Assembly (NCBI GenBank): GCA_015680685.1
Contig: MNCI01027496.1
Location: 1,426,589-1,490,588 of the forward strand
Reading direction: 5' to 3'
Length of the DNA: 64,000 bases
DNA from: Gnetum montanum
Taxonomy: Eukaryota > Streptophyta > Gnetopsida > Gnetales > Gnetaceae
Under the pieces are notes generated by a model that saw only the letters and a list, made by a program, of their open reading frames with translations, did not search any database and was not told the DNA's origin. This document shows, piece after piece, positions 11,712-24,699 of the stretch (positions are counted from its first letter, which is position 1; each line of letters opens with the position of its first letter). Made by a program: the position numbers and the translations under genes.

Positions 11712-12599
11712 ATCATAAAGATTAGCCTCACTTCAAGATAGACATATGATTTTATTATAATCCTCATAATTTTTGCCTATATAATTCTTCAAAAAGATTA
11801 TAATTAAAGGTTCCATTCATGCTTAGCATATAAAAAAAGGATCATCACCTATCGACTCAATGCTCATCTTGCCAAAGAAGGGTCTTGGGAGGATGGTGAA
11901 TGAGTGAAATCCTAACCTCTTTTTTGTCAACATATATATACCAGAAAATCAAACTAGATAAGATTAAAGAATCATTCCACACAATGCATGAAAAGGAGTC
12001 CATCTTCCCATAAGAAGAAATTCCCCAATAAATGGGAAATGAGATTTTGATTCAAGAATTCTTTTAATGGGTGTTGTTAATATAATACTCAATCCTTGGG
12101 AAATCATATAATGTAGTAGAATCACTCAAATTCTATTTCATGCATGATGGTGGCACAAATTTCTAGACAATTTTCATGGTAGAAAGTCAAACAATATGAT
12201 ATTTTATCCTTAATATTTTGTTAAAATTTGCAACATCATTATCAAACAATATTATCCATAAAAGGTTTTAAATTAATAATATGTTTACAAATTTGTAAGT
12301 GAAGGGACAAAATATATGTTATAAAATATAAATACTAATACATATATTTTATTACATCTAGGTAGACCCAAAGGATATCAAACAAATTAACTTATGTAAA
12401 ATACATCAATGGTAATAAATACTAACTGTACTTGATGTGTCCAATATTCATGTAAGTTGAGCACATATTCTATATAATTCCCTAAAACTAACATGGATTA
12501 CTTGAATAGCTCATACAAATATTGACTAGAGATTTGTCATTTTTTTTTCTAAAGAAATTATTTCATTGCATTTTAATAGTACATGTTGCATATTTTCTA
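11712..12599. other. AT-rich DNA without recognised features
   Basis: No coding frame of note, LTR or repeat unit shared with the rest of the window. It lies between the 3' LTR of element B and the LINE remnant and may include part of the LINE 3' untranslated region, though I see no clear poly-A tail or target duplication. Confidence 0.5.
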
Positions 12600-15000
12600 T
12601 AACTTGTAGTAAAAATAATCGACATATTACTTTCTGTCTTCATGTTGTTCATTACTCTATTTTCCCTTTTATCTTGAAGATGATGTGATCCCATTCTTAC
12701 TCTACTAATTAGTGCTCTCTTAGATATGTCAATTGTTGCATGTAGATATTCCATTTCATCATGCCTACCACCTCTAATATTTTACTAATAAAATTAAAGA
12801 TTTTTTCATATTTGTGCTTTATTTTTCATTTCTTTAAAAATTTTCTTTGTGACAAGTTTCCAAGTTTTTTTTAAATTTACAATTCCCTCAATATCATCAA
12901 TGCCCCATATTTGTAACCAGAGTCTTTCTTCATGGAACTGCCCCTATTGATGAGATTTTTTAATGATCTCTCTTGACATCTTATTACTATTTTTATTACT
13001 CAAGTAGAATATTAAGAATTGGTACATTACCTAAGCTTTCAATGGTGACAAATAAATTTCTAATAAAAGTATTGCATATCGAACCTAAGTTTTTACTTTG
13101 AATTCAACTAACATGAATTATTTTTAAAGTTTTTCAATTTGTTTTTATGATTCATGATTAAGACCTAGGCCCCACACGACACTTCCATTATATTTTGTAC
13201 AATTATTTTAAAAAGATATTTTTGAATGATCCAAGTATAAATTTTATACTTGCTACATTTATTCTTCATCATATCAAAAGCCTTCCAACTATTCACAACT
13301 CATTGTAATATATAATGTTTCCATTTATAATTTTAAGAGCATTTTACTTTGAAATATTTATATGTATCCACAATATCAAGTATTTTATTATTTAGTTTTA
13401 AAGTATAATCTCTTCATTTTTAGTTCCACACACTAGCACTTTTGTTTTGTTGATATTCCCTTCATTTTTATACATTCAAAAAAATTTTGTACTTGATGCA
13501 ACATTACTTTTAACCTTGTTTCTATATTTTTTATTAGTGCTACTTCATTTACAAAAATTAAAATTTGTATCCATAATTGTTCCACTTTAATAACATTATT
13601 TGTAGGTACCTCTTTAATCCACTCTTCTAGTTTATTAATAAAAGTACCAAACAAAGTTGGTAAAAAAGAACAACCTTACTTTACTTCTATATTACTATAA
13701 AAGTAACAAGACTCTATAGTCTCTTCATCTTTTAATTTAAAAATTATTTTTATGTCTAAATTTTGAATGTCATTAAGTAACTTACAATCAACTTTAGGTT
13801 AATAAGTTTGCTCCATAATTGTTCTCTCAAGACAAAGTCAAATGCTTTAGGAAAATCCATGAACCAAATAAATGTTTCACCTTGTTTTTCTTTTGCTTGT
13901 TCAATGTAATATTTAAGAGTAATTAAATGATCAATTTAGAACACTTTTAATTAAATCCTTCTTGTAAAACTACACATAAATTATTTGTTTTTGTCCAATA
14001 TCCTAATTTTTTTCTTCAAAATGTTACCTAACAATTTTACAAATAAGTTATTCATTATGATCAATGTGTAATTATTTAAATATGAATTTTCTCCTTTAAA
14101 AAAAGCATAATAGCTCTACCAATTATCTACTCTGTAATCAAACTATGTTAAAGTCTTTTATTAAGCATTTTTTGAGTCTCTCTCTAGATTAACCCTCCAT
14201 TACATTTTAATAATTTAGCATATAATCATTATGCATGTACAACTTTTATAGAAACTAATTTCTTAAATCCATCTACTACTTCATCATATGTAGGTTGTAA
14301 AATATCTAGGAGCATGAAACTAGTAATTGTATTTGTCTCATGATGAAACAATTTTTTGTGATTTCCTTTAATCTCTGCAATCTATATATATATATATATA
14401 TATATCAATGCTTGGAGAAAATTTATTGCTAAAAAATTTTCAAATATTTCATTTATCTTGTGTTATCATTTATATTATATTGTTTTGACACTCTTTTAGA
14501 ACTTTTCCTTTTTTATTATTAAAGTAATTTCATATAGACATTATTTAGAGTTTTTTTATTAGAAGAATTTTTTATAGTTAACCTTGCTTGTAGAAAATCT
14601 TCATCAAACCACTTCTTCTTACCTATAAAATTTTATTATATAATAATATTGTTTACAACCTTTAGCAATACGTCTTCTAATCAATCTTCAAATTTTTTTA
14701 TTTTCAACAAATTTTATACCTCTTTTTGAAAACAAATTATGTATTTGTAGTTGTAATACATCTTCTAATTGTCTAGCATTGCTTATAGTTAGAATTAATT
14801 CCTTTAATAAACAAAAAATGGTCTAGAGACTCTATTAATTTACCATCAATCTAAAAGTCAATAATTCATGATATATTTTGGGGAATGGTCAACATTGAAT
14901 TAATATATGAACATCTTGCTTCTTTTTCAAAACTAAATCTTAAGCTTGGTGAAAATTTTTAATCCCATTTATAAGATCAAGGCCTTGTACCCATTTTAAT
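12600..15000 (-). pseudogene. LINE (non-LTR retrotransposon) ORF2 remnant
   Basis: On the minus strand a heavily mutated non-LTR reverse transcriptase can be followed. Near 14850 it reads IESLDHFLFI, resembling the end of an APE-type endonuclease (SDH). Near 14600 it has KKWFDEDFLQAR. Near 13860 it has ETFIWFMDFPKAFDFV, the RT 'DF-KAFD-V' block. At 13655 downward come PTLFGTFINKLEEWI and an eroded ADD region (ILIFVNEVALI, where the catalytic FADD reads FVNE). The thumb region (DTYKYF, WKAF) and C-terminal parts follow to about 12600. Many stops and frameshifts are present. No 5' end, poly-A or target duplication is found. Family assignment is from motif order only. Confidence 0.7.
14383..14405. 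repeat. (TA)n microsatellite
   Basis: About eleven TA dinucleotides in a row within the LINE remnant region. Confidence 0.9.
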
Positions 15001-18000
15001 GTGTTCTTTTTTGTTTGATTTATTTTAGTATCCTTAATGTTCTTTTCTAGTAAACTCTAATTTGACCATAATCTTGCATATCTAGCCATCCTTAATTATT
15101 TTGATACTCTAGAAGATCATTGTTTTTAGAACCAATCCTTGCTCAAATACTATAGGAAGATAGTTAGCATGTATCAAAGAAATATTTTGTAGATATACCT
15201 CTAGATATTAACAAATCATGAATTCATAAATATAAAAAATAATAAGTTGAGAAACCAATGCTTGAAGGGAAGTATAAGAATGCATTTATAATTTTATATA
15301 CAATCATTGGTTTCTTAATATACAATAGAGTTATCAATGGTTACAAAGATCTATTGAAAAGATGCAACTATCTATAAAGTATAAGAAGCCTCGGCAATAA
15401 ATTAAAGTAAAATGTACTTTATATTATAGATTCTAAAATCGAAGGAAAAAGAAAATGTACAAATCAAGTTGATGATGAGTAGAGATAAGATTGCAAACTC
15501 TCATACTATTTCCTGCAATTAACTATGATGGCTTTGGAAAGATCTTTAAAGGCTATTGAATGCTATATAAGAAGTTGATGCAAAGAAACAAGAAAGACAT
15601 CATTAAATTGATGTGGCATTGCTCAAAGTCATTAGATGATGTAACCAACAACTCAATATTGGTGATAGATGAATTCCCTAAAGGATGTTTTGTATCTTTA
15701 CCAAGAACATCAAGTGTTTGGAAAAATGTTAAATAATGTTGCGAGATGCAAAAGAATGATGAAGAAGGTTGATGATGCTAGATTTTTTTGAATGCAAAGG
15801 ATGTTAAAATATGTGAAATGAGGTCAAGCCTCTATATTTGTAGATCATAGAAGTATCTTAAGATTTGTAAACTTAGGAATGATGCTAAAGATGATGCCAA
15901 AAATTACTGGAAATGCCATTAACATGTTGATGCAAGAAATGACACTGATGCTATTGTTGATGCTAAGTGTTACTTGTAACATCACTAACTAAAATAGATA
16001 TAAAATGCATAAAATTAATCATGCTAATGCTAAAAGTGACACAAATTATAACATTGAACATCCTTGATGGCATTAGAGCTAAAGAAAAAAATTGAAAATT
16101 TATTGTATAAGATGAAAAACTCCCTCAAATATACTAAAAGGAACTAAGACTAACTAATAACTATGTTGATAAGTATCTAGACTTCTTTATGTCTAAAGAA
16201 ATGAATAAATTGGTATGATAGGAATTATATATTTTAAATGTTAGTTATAGGATTGTCACCAGTCTAGGGTGTGGAGAATGGTGGGTGTAGCCAATCTTGT
16301 GGTTTGGAAAAATGTGGTACTATTATAGATCATGCCATGCCCATTGTTAGGGTGGGGGTTGAGGCATGAATGTATGTCAATTCTAGATTTTTGATTAAAT
16401 AAAATGTATGTAAATGAAAATAAATATATGGGTGGAGCATTACACTATAGTAAGTATGCAATGTTTCTTTTAAACTAGTTATTACACCAACATAGATGTG
16501 ATTGGGGTTGTTCTGATGTGTATGTTTATAATTTTTAAAGTTATGCTAGCCAGCCAATGAATGCCAATTCAATCTAGATCTAAAGCTAAGAGTAGTATAG
16601 ACCTTGACTTTAGTCAAAGAATATGATGTCTAGTGCCCTCTTGGTTACACCATATGTATGCATGTTGCCTATCTTTTAAACATTAGGAGGGGATTTACAT
16701 TGCAATTAAATTAGCCACCAAAGTTTTATAAAATAATGACCTACTCTTTATTATTCTCATGTGTGCATCTTTACAAAATCTTTTCTCACTAATCTCTTTC
16801 TTTTATACTTGGGAGAGATGTTGCATTTGCTTCAATTATTATTAGGATGAAATTTGTGAAAATGAAGAAACAATGATAGAAACAAGAATAGTTGCAATAG
16901 AAAGAAAGATACATAGGATTTCTAGCATTAGATCAACATACTCTATATTTCCAACATTAAAGTAATAGACTCCTAGTGAATTGTAGTAAAAAGAGAATGG
17001 AAAATCAAAGCTGACCCTAAGACCTTTCATTTTTATAAAAGTAGGATTAGTAGTATGCTACATAGCTGAAAAGTAGTGAGAAATGTTTTATTGTCATTTT
17101 AAAAAAAAAAAGGATCCTACCACTACCAAGCTACTTAGGAAGTGGTGGGACCCTTTTGAAAAATTAAAGAAGATGGGAGGGAATTTAGACTGAAGGTTGG
17201 CCCTAGCCATTAGCTTATAACTTATACATATACTAATTGCTCCTTTAGACAACCTTGCATAAATGGTAGGGGGAGAGTTGAACCCTAAAAATGAATACTA
17301 ATATTAAAAAATTCAAAGTATATTAGATCATTGAAAAGAGAGTCTAAAGAAAAAGCCCATCGATTTTGGAAATGCCATTTCGGCTTTTCATCCTTACATC
17401 CAATCTTTAAAAACCTCCATTCTAGGATAGGAAAAGAATCTAGTCTTGCCCTTATTTAGAAGCATCCTCAAAAGTCTTCACTTCTTACTAAAGGATTTCT
17501 TGTAAATAGAAGGAGAAAATAGTCTCTAAAGATAAAAGAATACATCAATCAGAAATAAATAACAAATAGTAACAAAAGCTAAAAGCTCCCCATCCTTGAG
17601 GCTCCAAAACAAAAAGAATTAATATTATGGAAAATAAATTAATTATTCTTCTTTCACTAGAAGCTTTTTTTAATTGAAGTTGTATCTTTCACCAAGAGAA
17701 ATTGATATTTGATCCCTAAAGAAATGGCATGGTTATGCTCTTACTATGGGAAAACAACTGCACACTGAAGCTTCCAAATAGAGTAGAGAACAAGTGGTTG
17801 AAGACATTTTCAAATGCAAAGAAAAAAAGTAGACAAAGCAAGATGATCACAAAGAATGATTTTATTGATATATGGTTGAAGGTTGTTACAAATTTTAGAT
17901 GTACATGTCCAAGCATGTTGAGTAACAAGATAAAAAAATATGAGAAAATGAGTTTTCACTTCTACAAAGAAGACATTGAGGAGAAACATTTCTCATATGT

Positions 18001-19079
18001 TTAAGATGAGTGCAAATAGGAAAACTGTGATGAATAAGACATTATTGAAAAATATGAAATTTAGGAAATGTAACAACTCTCAAAATATCTTTAATTTTCC
18101 TCATCCAAAGTATGGAGATAATTGCATTTTCTAGGCCTTATTGAATTTTTTATAAATAAAATAATTCTTTATAATAATATCATAAGCAACTTCCAAATTA
18201 AAAAGAAAAACATGTCCATCATCCTTCCAAAAAATATCTAGAGAATCCTACTGCAAATTGTTGTTAGCTTTAAATAAATTCTCAATATTAGATATTACTT
18301 TTGCAAAATCCTTTTTCTCTTTCTATTCGAATCATAAAGGCTAGAAGCTTCATTGTAAGTAATCCATCTATCATGCATATGTAGACAAGAAACTACAGTG
18401 ATACAAATCTGCTCCAAGTGGTACATAAGCTAGATGCATTAGCAGGTCAAGCTCCTTCATTGAAAGGAAGTTGCCATGGGTTAATTTTCTTAAGCATATT
18501 TTCCAAAACTATAATATGATTATAATTCCAATATTTACTAAGCTTGCACCATGCCTTCCTCATTTGTTTAAGAATTTGAGAACTAGGAATAGAAATGACC
18601 TAGGGAAAAAAAAAAGATAATGAAGAAAGTTATTTAAAAATCAACTATTATCATTCTTAGATTTTCCTTACATAATTCTGTTTCTTAAAAGAAGCATTCA
18701 AACATCATCTTCATTAATTTACTTTGCAATCCATTTTGCTACAAGAAAAATAACCTAATCTTCGAGGTTGTTAAGTAGACATTGACATCTCTACTTTACA
18801 TGATTCTGATCATCATGATCATGCTAGTTTTGTTGCAACAAAATGGAATTGGCTAGCATGATGCAACTTGAAACTTTTTAAGTTAATAAATGTGTGTTGT
18901 AAGTTTTCAAAATTTTTATTAAAGGAGAAGGTTACCCATCAAATTCACAAAGTGTGTTGGTGCTAACAAGATTTTGAGTTAACCACTTAAGATACCTATG
19001 GAGGGGGATCGAGGGAGGGGGGGAAGGAAACTGAAATAAGTGAAACATAGGTACACCCCAAGGTTTATAAAATTTTATA
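15001..19079. other. AT-rich DNA, no recognised gene
   Basis: About 4 kb at low GC with no convincing gene. A plus-strand frame of 91 codons at 17729-18004 is Lys-rich and not recognised. Around 15450-16050 there is a loose repetition of GATGATGC-like words. An A-run followed by a GTGGGACC-containing inverted motif lies near 17100-17155, and a purine run (GGAGGGGG and following) is at about 18999-19030, just before the repeat array. The LINE 5' part could extend into 15000-16000, but I cannot trace it. Confidence 0.5.
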
Positions 19080-20220
19080 ACTCATATATCGATAAAACCA
19101 AATAATATTTTGTCCATAAATCTACAAGAAAATCTTATCAGTAACATTAAATAATTCATCAATAACAATAGAGGAAAAGCTTATTTTGACTAAGAGGCTA
19201 ACTACCACTTATAGATAGGTAAAGCTAAATAATATTTCGTCCATAATGCTCCCGGGAGAGCTTACTGGTAATGCTAAATAATATTTCATCTATAATGATA
19301 GAGAGAGCTTAACAATAGTGCTAAATAATATTTCATGCACATGAACATATTTGCTCCAAGCAATCTTTTTCATTGGAGCAATCTTTTTGATTAAGAGGTA
19401 AACTATCACTCATATATTGGTAACACTAAATAATATTCCATCCATAACAATAGAGGGAGTGCTTAATGGTAGTGCTAAATTATATTTCATCTATAACAAT
19501 ACACAAACAAAATATTTGTAATGGTAAATACTATTTCATCTATAACACCAACATATTTTTTCCAGACAATCTCTAACTTCTATGTTTATATAATAAATAA
19601 ACTAAACTTAAACTCCATTTTTGCAAGATTCTCTTGGCCAAGTTATAGGTGTATATATTAAATATATAACTAAGATAGTACATCTCCATTTTTAAAATTA
19701 AAACCTTTAATTGAATCTTTGTGAACATTAGCTACTTCAATTTTGTGTAACATAGAAGCAACAATTTTCTTGGAGCAAATATACTAGTGTTATGGATGAA
19801 ATATTATTTATCATTACAAATAGGCTATCCTTGAAATGTTATGGATGAAATCTCATTTAGCATTACCTTTACGATTTTCCTCTATCATTATGGATGAAAT
19901 ATTATTTAGTGTTGCTAATAAGATCTCCCTGTAGCATTATTGACAAACTATTTTTTTTGGCTGAGAGGTCAACTACTACTTATATATCTATAATGTCAAA
20001 TAATATTTCATCTATAACTCTATAAGGAGAGGTTATCAGTAATGTTAAATAATATTTTGTTAATAACAGTAGAGGGAAAGCTTATTTTAACTTAGATGCT
20101 AACTACCACTTATAGATTAAAAACGCTAAATAATATTTCATCCATAATGCTCCAAGGAGAGCTTATCAGTAGCAGTAAATAATATTTCATCAATAATGAT
20201 AAAGAGAGCTTAACACTAGA
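19080..20220. repeat. Foldback-like array, part 1
   Basis: Short units of about 49 bp built on TAACGCTAAATAATATTTC, followed by ATCCATAA and a variable AGAGGGAGAGCTTATCAG-type spacer, repeat in direct order. Longer variants of about 85 bp contain AAGCAATCTTTTTGG and CAACTACCACT. From about 19770 to 19960 the units appear in the opposite orientation (GTTATGGATGAAATATTATT), and from about 19970 they are direct again. Between them, at about 19560-19760, lies a non-repetitive loop ending AAATATATAACTAAG. The arms beside the loop are complementary for at least 50 bp. The layout resembles plant foldback transposons, whose long inverted arms are made of tandem subunits. Confidence 0.75.
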
Positions 20221-21086
20221 TGATGAGTCACAGTTGGTTACATCGACTAGGCCCTGTTGACGGAGGTTCTACTTTTGCCTATAAATACAAGCTCATCAGT
20301 CACATTTATGGCATGTCCTGTCATAGTAATAGCAAAAATCTTGCAATTTTTCCATTTCAGAGTTAGAATATTTTCTCAAGTGCCTACAACAGGACTCATT
20401 GAGTGTACAGATCTGTATTCAAGCATTGTTGTACCTGAGCATGATAGTGTGTGCAATAATAAAGACAAGCTTTCTGATAAACCTTGCAGCATTTTGGATA
20501 GATTAAATATTTCATTTATGCATTCAATGTTTTCAATTAGTTATTCAATATTTTTTATAAATTAAGCTAATTAATATAATTAAGCAAGATAAGCCAAATA
20601 GATTAACTACATAAGTACAACCACTTTGAGCGTAACATGTACTTGCTTAGTAATCCCAATAGTGTTAGTGCTTGGTGTGCATAGTAGCATAGCGCTTCAT
20701 AACCTAGCAATGGATATGTGGGTTCAAGATGTGTATAGAAAGTGGGAACAAATGCTTATGTTAGGATTAGATAGAGACCAGTTAGTTAGATAATTTAGAT
20801 TAGTCATTAAATTACTCTATCTCTCTCTCTCTCTCTCTCTCTCGCTCTTCAAGTACCCAAAAACATAAAACATAAAATGATAAAAATAATATGCCTCAAT
20901 TACTCTTAACCATACCATTATGCTTCACAAGTGTAATCGGGAAGACAATGAATGACCTTAGGGCAAGGGGAACTTCCTAGAAGACTAGTGTATAGGAAAC
21001 TATAAAGTCCACAAAATTTGACCAAATCGTGCGTGAATGCTTTGTGATTCATATAGTTGGGCATAGGGGTACCTTACCACTCATCA
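20221..21086 (+). repeat. 5' LTR of element C
   Basis: An 866-bp LTR from TGATGAGTCA to CCACTCATCA. The U3 contains an ACTAGGCCCTGTTGAC motif and a TATA box (CTATAAATAC, near 20279). A (CT)n tract occurs at about 20819-20846. A TTCTCAAGTGCC block and an AATAAAGAC poly-A-like signal lie downstream, as in the other LTRs. The partner is 32515-33364. Confidence 0.9.
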
Positions 21087-21087
21087 T

Positions 21088-21105
21088 TGGTATTGTTGCT
21101 AGGGA
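21088..21105 (+). promoter_or_regulatory. Primer-binding site, tRNA-Asp type (decayed)
   Basis: TGGTATTGTTGCTAGGGA begins two bases after the LTR. It differs from the complement of the plant tRNA-Asp 3' end (TGGCGCCGTTGCCGGGGA) mostly by C-to-T or G-to-A changes. The PBSs at 46159-46176, 48368-48385, 62176-62193 and 63980-63997 (all reversed) agree. tRNA-Asp priming is known for Athila-type elements. Confidence 0.75.
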
Positions 21106-21234
21106 CTTTTTTGTTGAAATTTATGCTATTTAGGATTAGTGAATATTTATATCATTGGATAAACTCAAGGTCAACATCACTCTTACACAACATATAACTA
21201 TTAAAAGCACTAACAATTTTCTTTGGTTTGCAAA

Positions 21235-23450
21235 ATGTCTTCTTCTTCTCACAGATGTGAAGATGTCAACCCATCAGTCCCACAAGAGTGAAAAGTGGTC
21301 TATACTCATCCAAATAAGTATGTACTGGACTTTACCTTCATCCTACATCAAGATGAACAATTTCGATGGTGTGATATGGAGGGCAACATTGTCTTGCCCC
21401 CTTATCGATCTATACACAGAATGCTATTTCAAACTCTTAAGAAGTTGGGCATTCCAGATCTTCACAAATAATACATTGTAAATGGTTATGACACTCAGGA
21501 TTACCATCCCATTAAAACATAACGCAAGCAAGATCGACATCAGGAGAAACACCAAGAGGCTACGAAGGGGAAACATTTCACTAATCCCTTATTCCTACTA
21601 GATCAAGATGACAATGAGGATCCTCCCTTTGAAGGTTCTCAACATGAAGATTCTTCACCCTCTATTATTGGTAATGTGGGTGTGGTCGTGAACCTATGAT
21701 CCACTATTCATAAACTAGGTTTAGGAAAAATCGACAGTCAAGGTAGGGACTTGGGTAAACATCACAATGGCAAAGGATCTAAGGATGGAGGTTGTAATAA
21801 GTGAAAAAGTGGTGATGGATATCGCAGTGGTGGTGGCAGTCCACCTTCATCTTCATTCGATTCTAAACATTCCTCTTCATCTGCTAGTTCTCATAGAAGC
21901 TTCCATTGAAATAATCATGATGAAGGTGATCAATGAGACAACAATGACCATCAAGGCCATCAAGAACACAAAGGTGGCAGGAACCATCATTGACATCATC
22001 AATGCAATGATGATGATGAACCTATGTTGGTGACTCAAAGCATGCTCAACATTGCAAAGGCAGCAAAGATCCCAACTAGGGATGTGAAATATAGTAGGAT
22101 AAAGCACTTAGACATGAATAATATCTCAAGATTTGAGGTGGGATACAACTCTAATACATAGACACATCTACAAGCTTTCCACAATGTCTGTGCCTTACAG
22201 AACATTGAAAATGATTGGTGGAAACTCAAGCTCTTCTCTAGGATACTCATCAAGGAAGCAGAAAGCTAGTACCATACCTTGAAACTAAAATCCATTCACT
22301 GATGGAGTACCATGTTAGAACTATTTAATGATAAATATTAGACATACTTCATCGTGTGCAACCTAAGAAGGAAAATCCATGTTTGGAAACAAGGAACACA
22401 TGAACCCTTGGATGCCACCATGGGTAGATATTATTCTCTCTTACATCGATGCCCTAGCCATGGATATTCAAAGAGGAAGCAACTCTACCACATCATAGAT
22501 GGGCTCAGAGCTAAAACTAGAAGAACTCTTAAGGTTTATGCCCATGGGAGATTTTCTAAATTAAGATCTCATCAGATCCAAAGGCTAATTGAGTAGGTAG
22601 CAAAAGAACAAGGTAAGTTCAAAAAAAGGGGAAAGTGTGGAAGAGTATAATAGGAACCCTTCCATCAGGAAATAAGAGGTTTGATTTTGTGATGAGGAGT
22701 CACTACTTGATGAAGTGGTGAACAAGAAAACCTTGCCCATCCAAAAATATATTTTTGATATTTTAGCAAAGGTTAATAAATTATGGGACTGTCTGGATGA
22801 AAAGTTTCAAACCACTATGAAGATTGCTGAAGCATCCAAAGAGCAGAATAGTGATTATGAATGCAACAGATGAAAAGAAGCTAAACATGCCTACTAGAAA
22901 GATAAGCACAAAGTTTCTGCTATTAAGGAAGTTATGAAGACAAACTCTAAAGAAGATGCTAATTGTGACATCTGTCAATACAAACATCCAAAGGGGTGTT
23001 TCCCATGGTGTCACACTTGCAAGAGTCTGGGGTGTACACATTGAATCCTCAGCTAACATGTAGGCAAGCACCCAAAAGATTACCTTATCCTTAAGGCAAT
23101 CCAAGGTAGTTCCACCAATAACAATAAGCTTACTACCCAAGTGGAGCTCCACCACAACCATATGAACAATACCAACAATGGCATCAACCATAGTCATGGG
23201 ATATGTTGCCACTAAGGTAGTAGTATCCTTATAGGCAACTAGATCCATATAGGTACATGTTCCGCAACTCATCTCTCCAAGAAGTTATGCAAGCCACGCC
23301 TTATTTCAGCATCACTATTATCCTCTAGAGTACCATCAAACATTTTCATCATCTACTCAAGAGGAGAACCCATATCCATATCACCCATCACATCCATCTA
23401 CACACATCCCTTTGCCCTCAACCCAGTTACCTCCTACTCCGTCCATGCAA
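21235..23450 (+). pseudogene. gag: Gag polyprotein region (element C)
   Basis: The start ATG at 21235 begins MSSSSHRCEDVN, matching MSSS starts in D, D-inner and the outer copy beyond E. A conserved N-terminal block (FTFILHQDEQFRWCDMEGNI) is followed by a charged, Ser/His/Gly-rich linker. The gag core follows, with ISRFEVGYNSNT, LQAFHNVCALQ, WWKLKLF, a WKQGTHEPLD block and CPSHGYS. Near the C-terminus lies a zinc-knuckle-like CDICQYKHPKGC at 22964-22999 (C-X2-C-X3-H-X3-C, spacing shorter than the usual CCHC). Many stops interrupt it. Gag would form the virus-like particle and package the RNA. Confidence 0.85.
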
Positions 23451-23639
23451 GGTGAGATTCCTCCATAACCACAAAAACAAAATGCTACAAGGGTTGTACA
23501 TTTACAACTGACTTTCTAGCCAAGTGGTTCTAATAGTCCATCCAAAAAAATATCCTTATTCCAACCCTCACAACCTAGTATAGCTAATCGCCATGCATCT
23601 CTACTACCCTCATCCTCTACATCAAATACCTTTGAGTGT

Positions 23640-24269
23640 CCTTCAAACCAAACAATGCCTCAAATCCTTACTATGATGCTAGCTCATGCTATTTTTGATT
23701 CGATCAAGGCTTGCAACCTTCCTATGAAAAGATCTAACCTAAGAAGTCCACTCATTTACCTATAGATCATTGGACATGATCCATGCAAGGCTCTTCTTAA
23801 TTCTAGTTCTAGTGTCAATCTCATCTCCCATGACAAGTATAAGGCCTAGAACCTACCACCTCTCAAGAAGAGCAACATCTATCTAGAATTGGTAGATCTA
23901 TCAATCACTATTCCTTTGGGGTTAGTGGAGGACATTGTGATTACAATCAGTGAGTGGTCCTATCCTACTAATTTTCTAGTGATCAAGGTTAAAAATTTCT
24001 AAGGTGACTTTCCCATAATTATAGGAAAGGCTTGGTTAAGAATGGTTATCGTACGTATGGGCATAAGGGACCTCTCCTTGGAAATCTCCAAGATAAATGA
24101 ATTTGGAAAGTTAGAGAAGAAGCGTATTCCATGCATCGCATACAATGATAATGGGTACAATTATGTGTCAAATATTTGGTCCATCAAAAGTACATACCTC
24201 AAAGCATGCAATCAATGTGCACAAGAAACATATATTCAAAGGTGTTTTTACGTAGCAGCCACAAGATAG
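23640..24269 (+). pseudogene. pol: Aspartic protease region (element C)
   Basis: The same domain as at 329-1046: a MLAHAIFDSIKACNLP-like lead, then the active-site loop reading LLNSSSSVNLI, so the catalytic Asp is Asn and the Gly is Ser. The C-terminal block with IIIGKAW, MGIRDLSLEISK and IPCIAYNDNGYN follows. The domain is dead on active-site grounds alone. It would have cut the gag-pol polyprotein. Confidence 0.72.
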
Positions 24270-24699
24270 GAGGGTGTCTAGTGGCTAATAGTCAACTCAA
24301 ATAGTAGCACATTATGCATGGGACCAACTGAGAGCCTAACATGTGTTTATGTTGAAAGCATGGATAAACTTGAGTAACTTCATCAACAACTCTCTGATGA
24401 TGAAGATGCTAATACCTATTGGAAAGAGTTGGAAATCCCTGATAACTTCAAGCATGAGCCCCTAGAGCTAAAAACTCTACCAGTTGGCATGGAATATGCA
24501 TTTTTAAACATTGGTAAATTGATCATAATCAATGCCATCTTGCTCCTAAACAAAAAGAAAAGTTTTCAAAGGTGGTTAACAAATGGCCAATAGCCTTTGC
24601 TGGCTCATATCCTGAGCTGATAGGAATCGATCCAAAGATATGCCAACATTGCATTTACACCAACCCATCCATGAAGCCAAGAAGGTAGCTGTAGAGGTG

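Noticed and set aside
17729-18560. Possible hAT-type transposase fragments (plus at 17729-18004, minus at 18340-18560)
   Set aside because: Lys-rich and charged stretches were noted, but no zinc finger or catalytic block could be placed with confidence.
18999-19030. Purine-rich run as a polypurine tract
   Set aside because: No LTR start (TG) or element internal sequence adjoins it.
19080-20220. CRISPR-like reading of regularly spaced repeats
   Set aside because: The units are in both orientations, are of plant transposon context, vary in length, and the 'spacers' are themselves repeated.
22781-23272. 163-codon minus-strand frame
   Set aside because: It is antisense to the gag zinc-knuckle region of element C and has no counterpart in the other gags.
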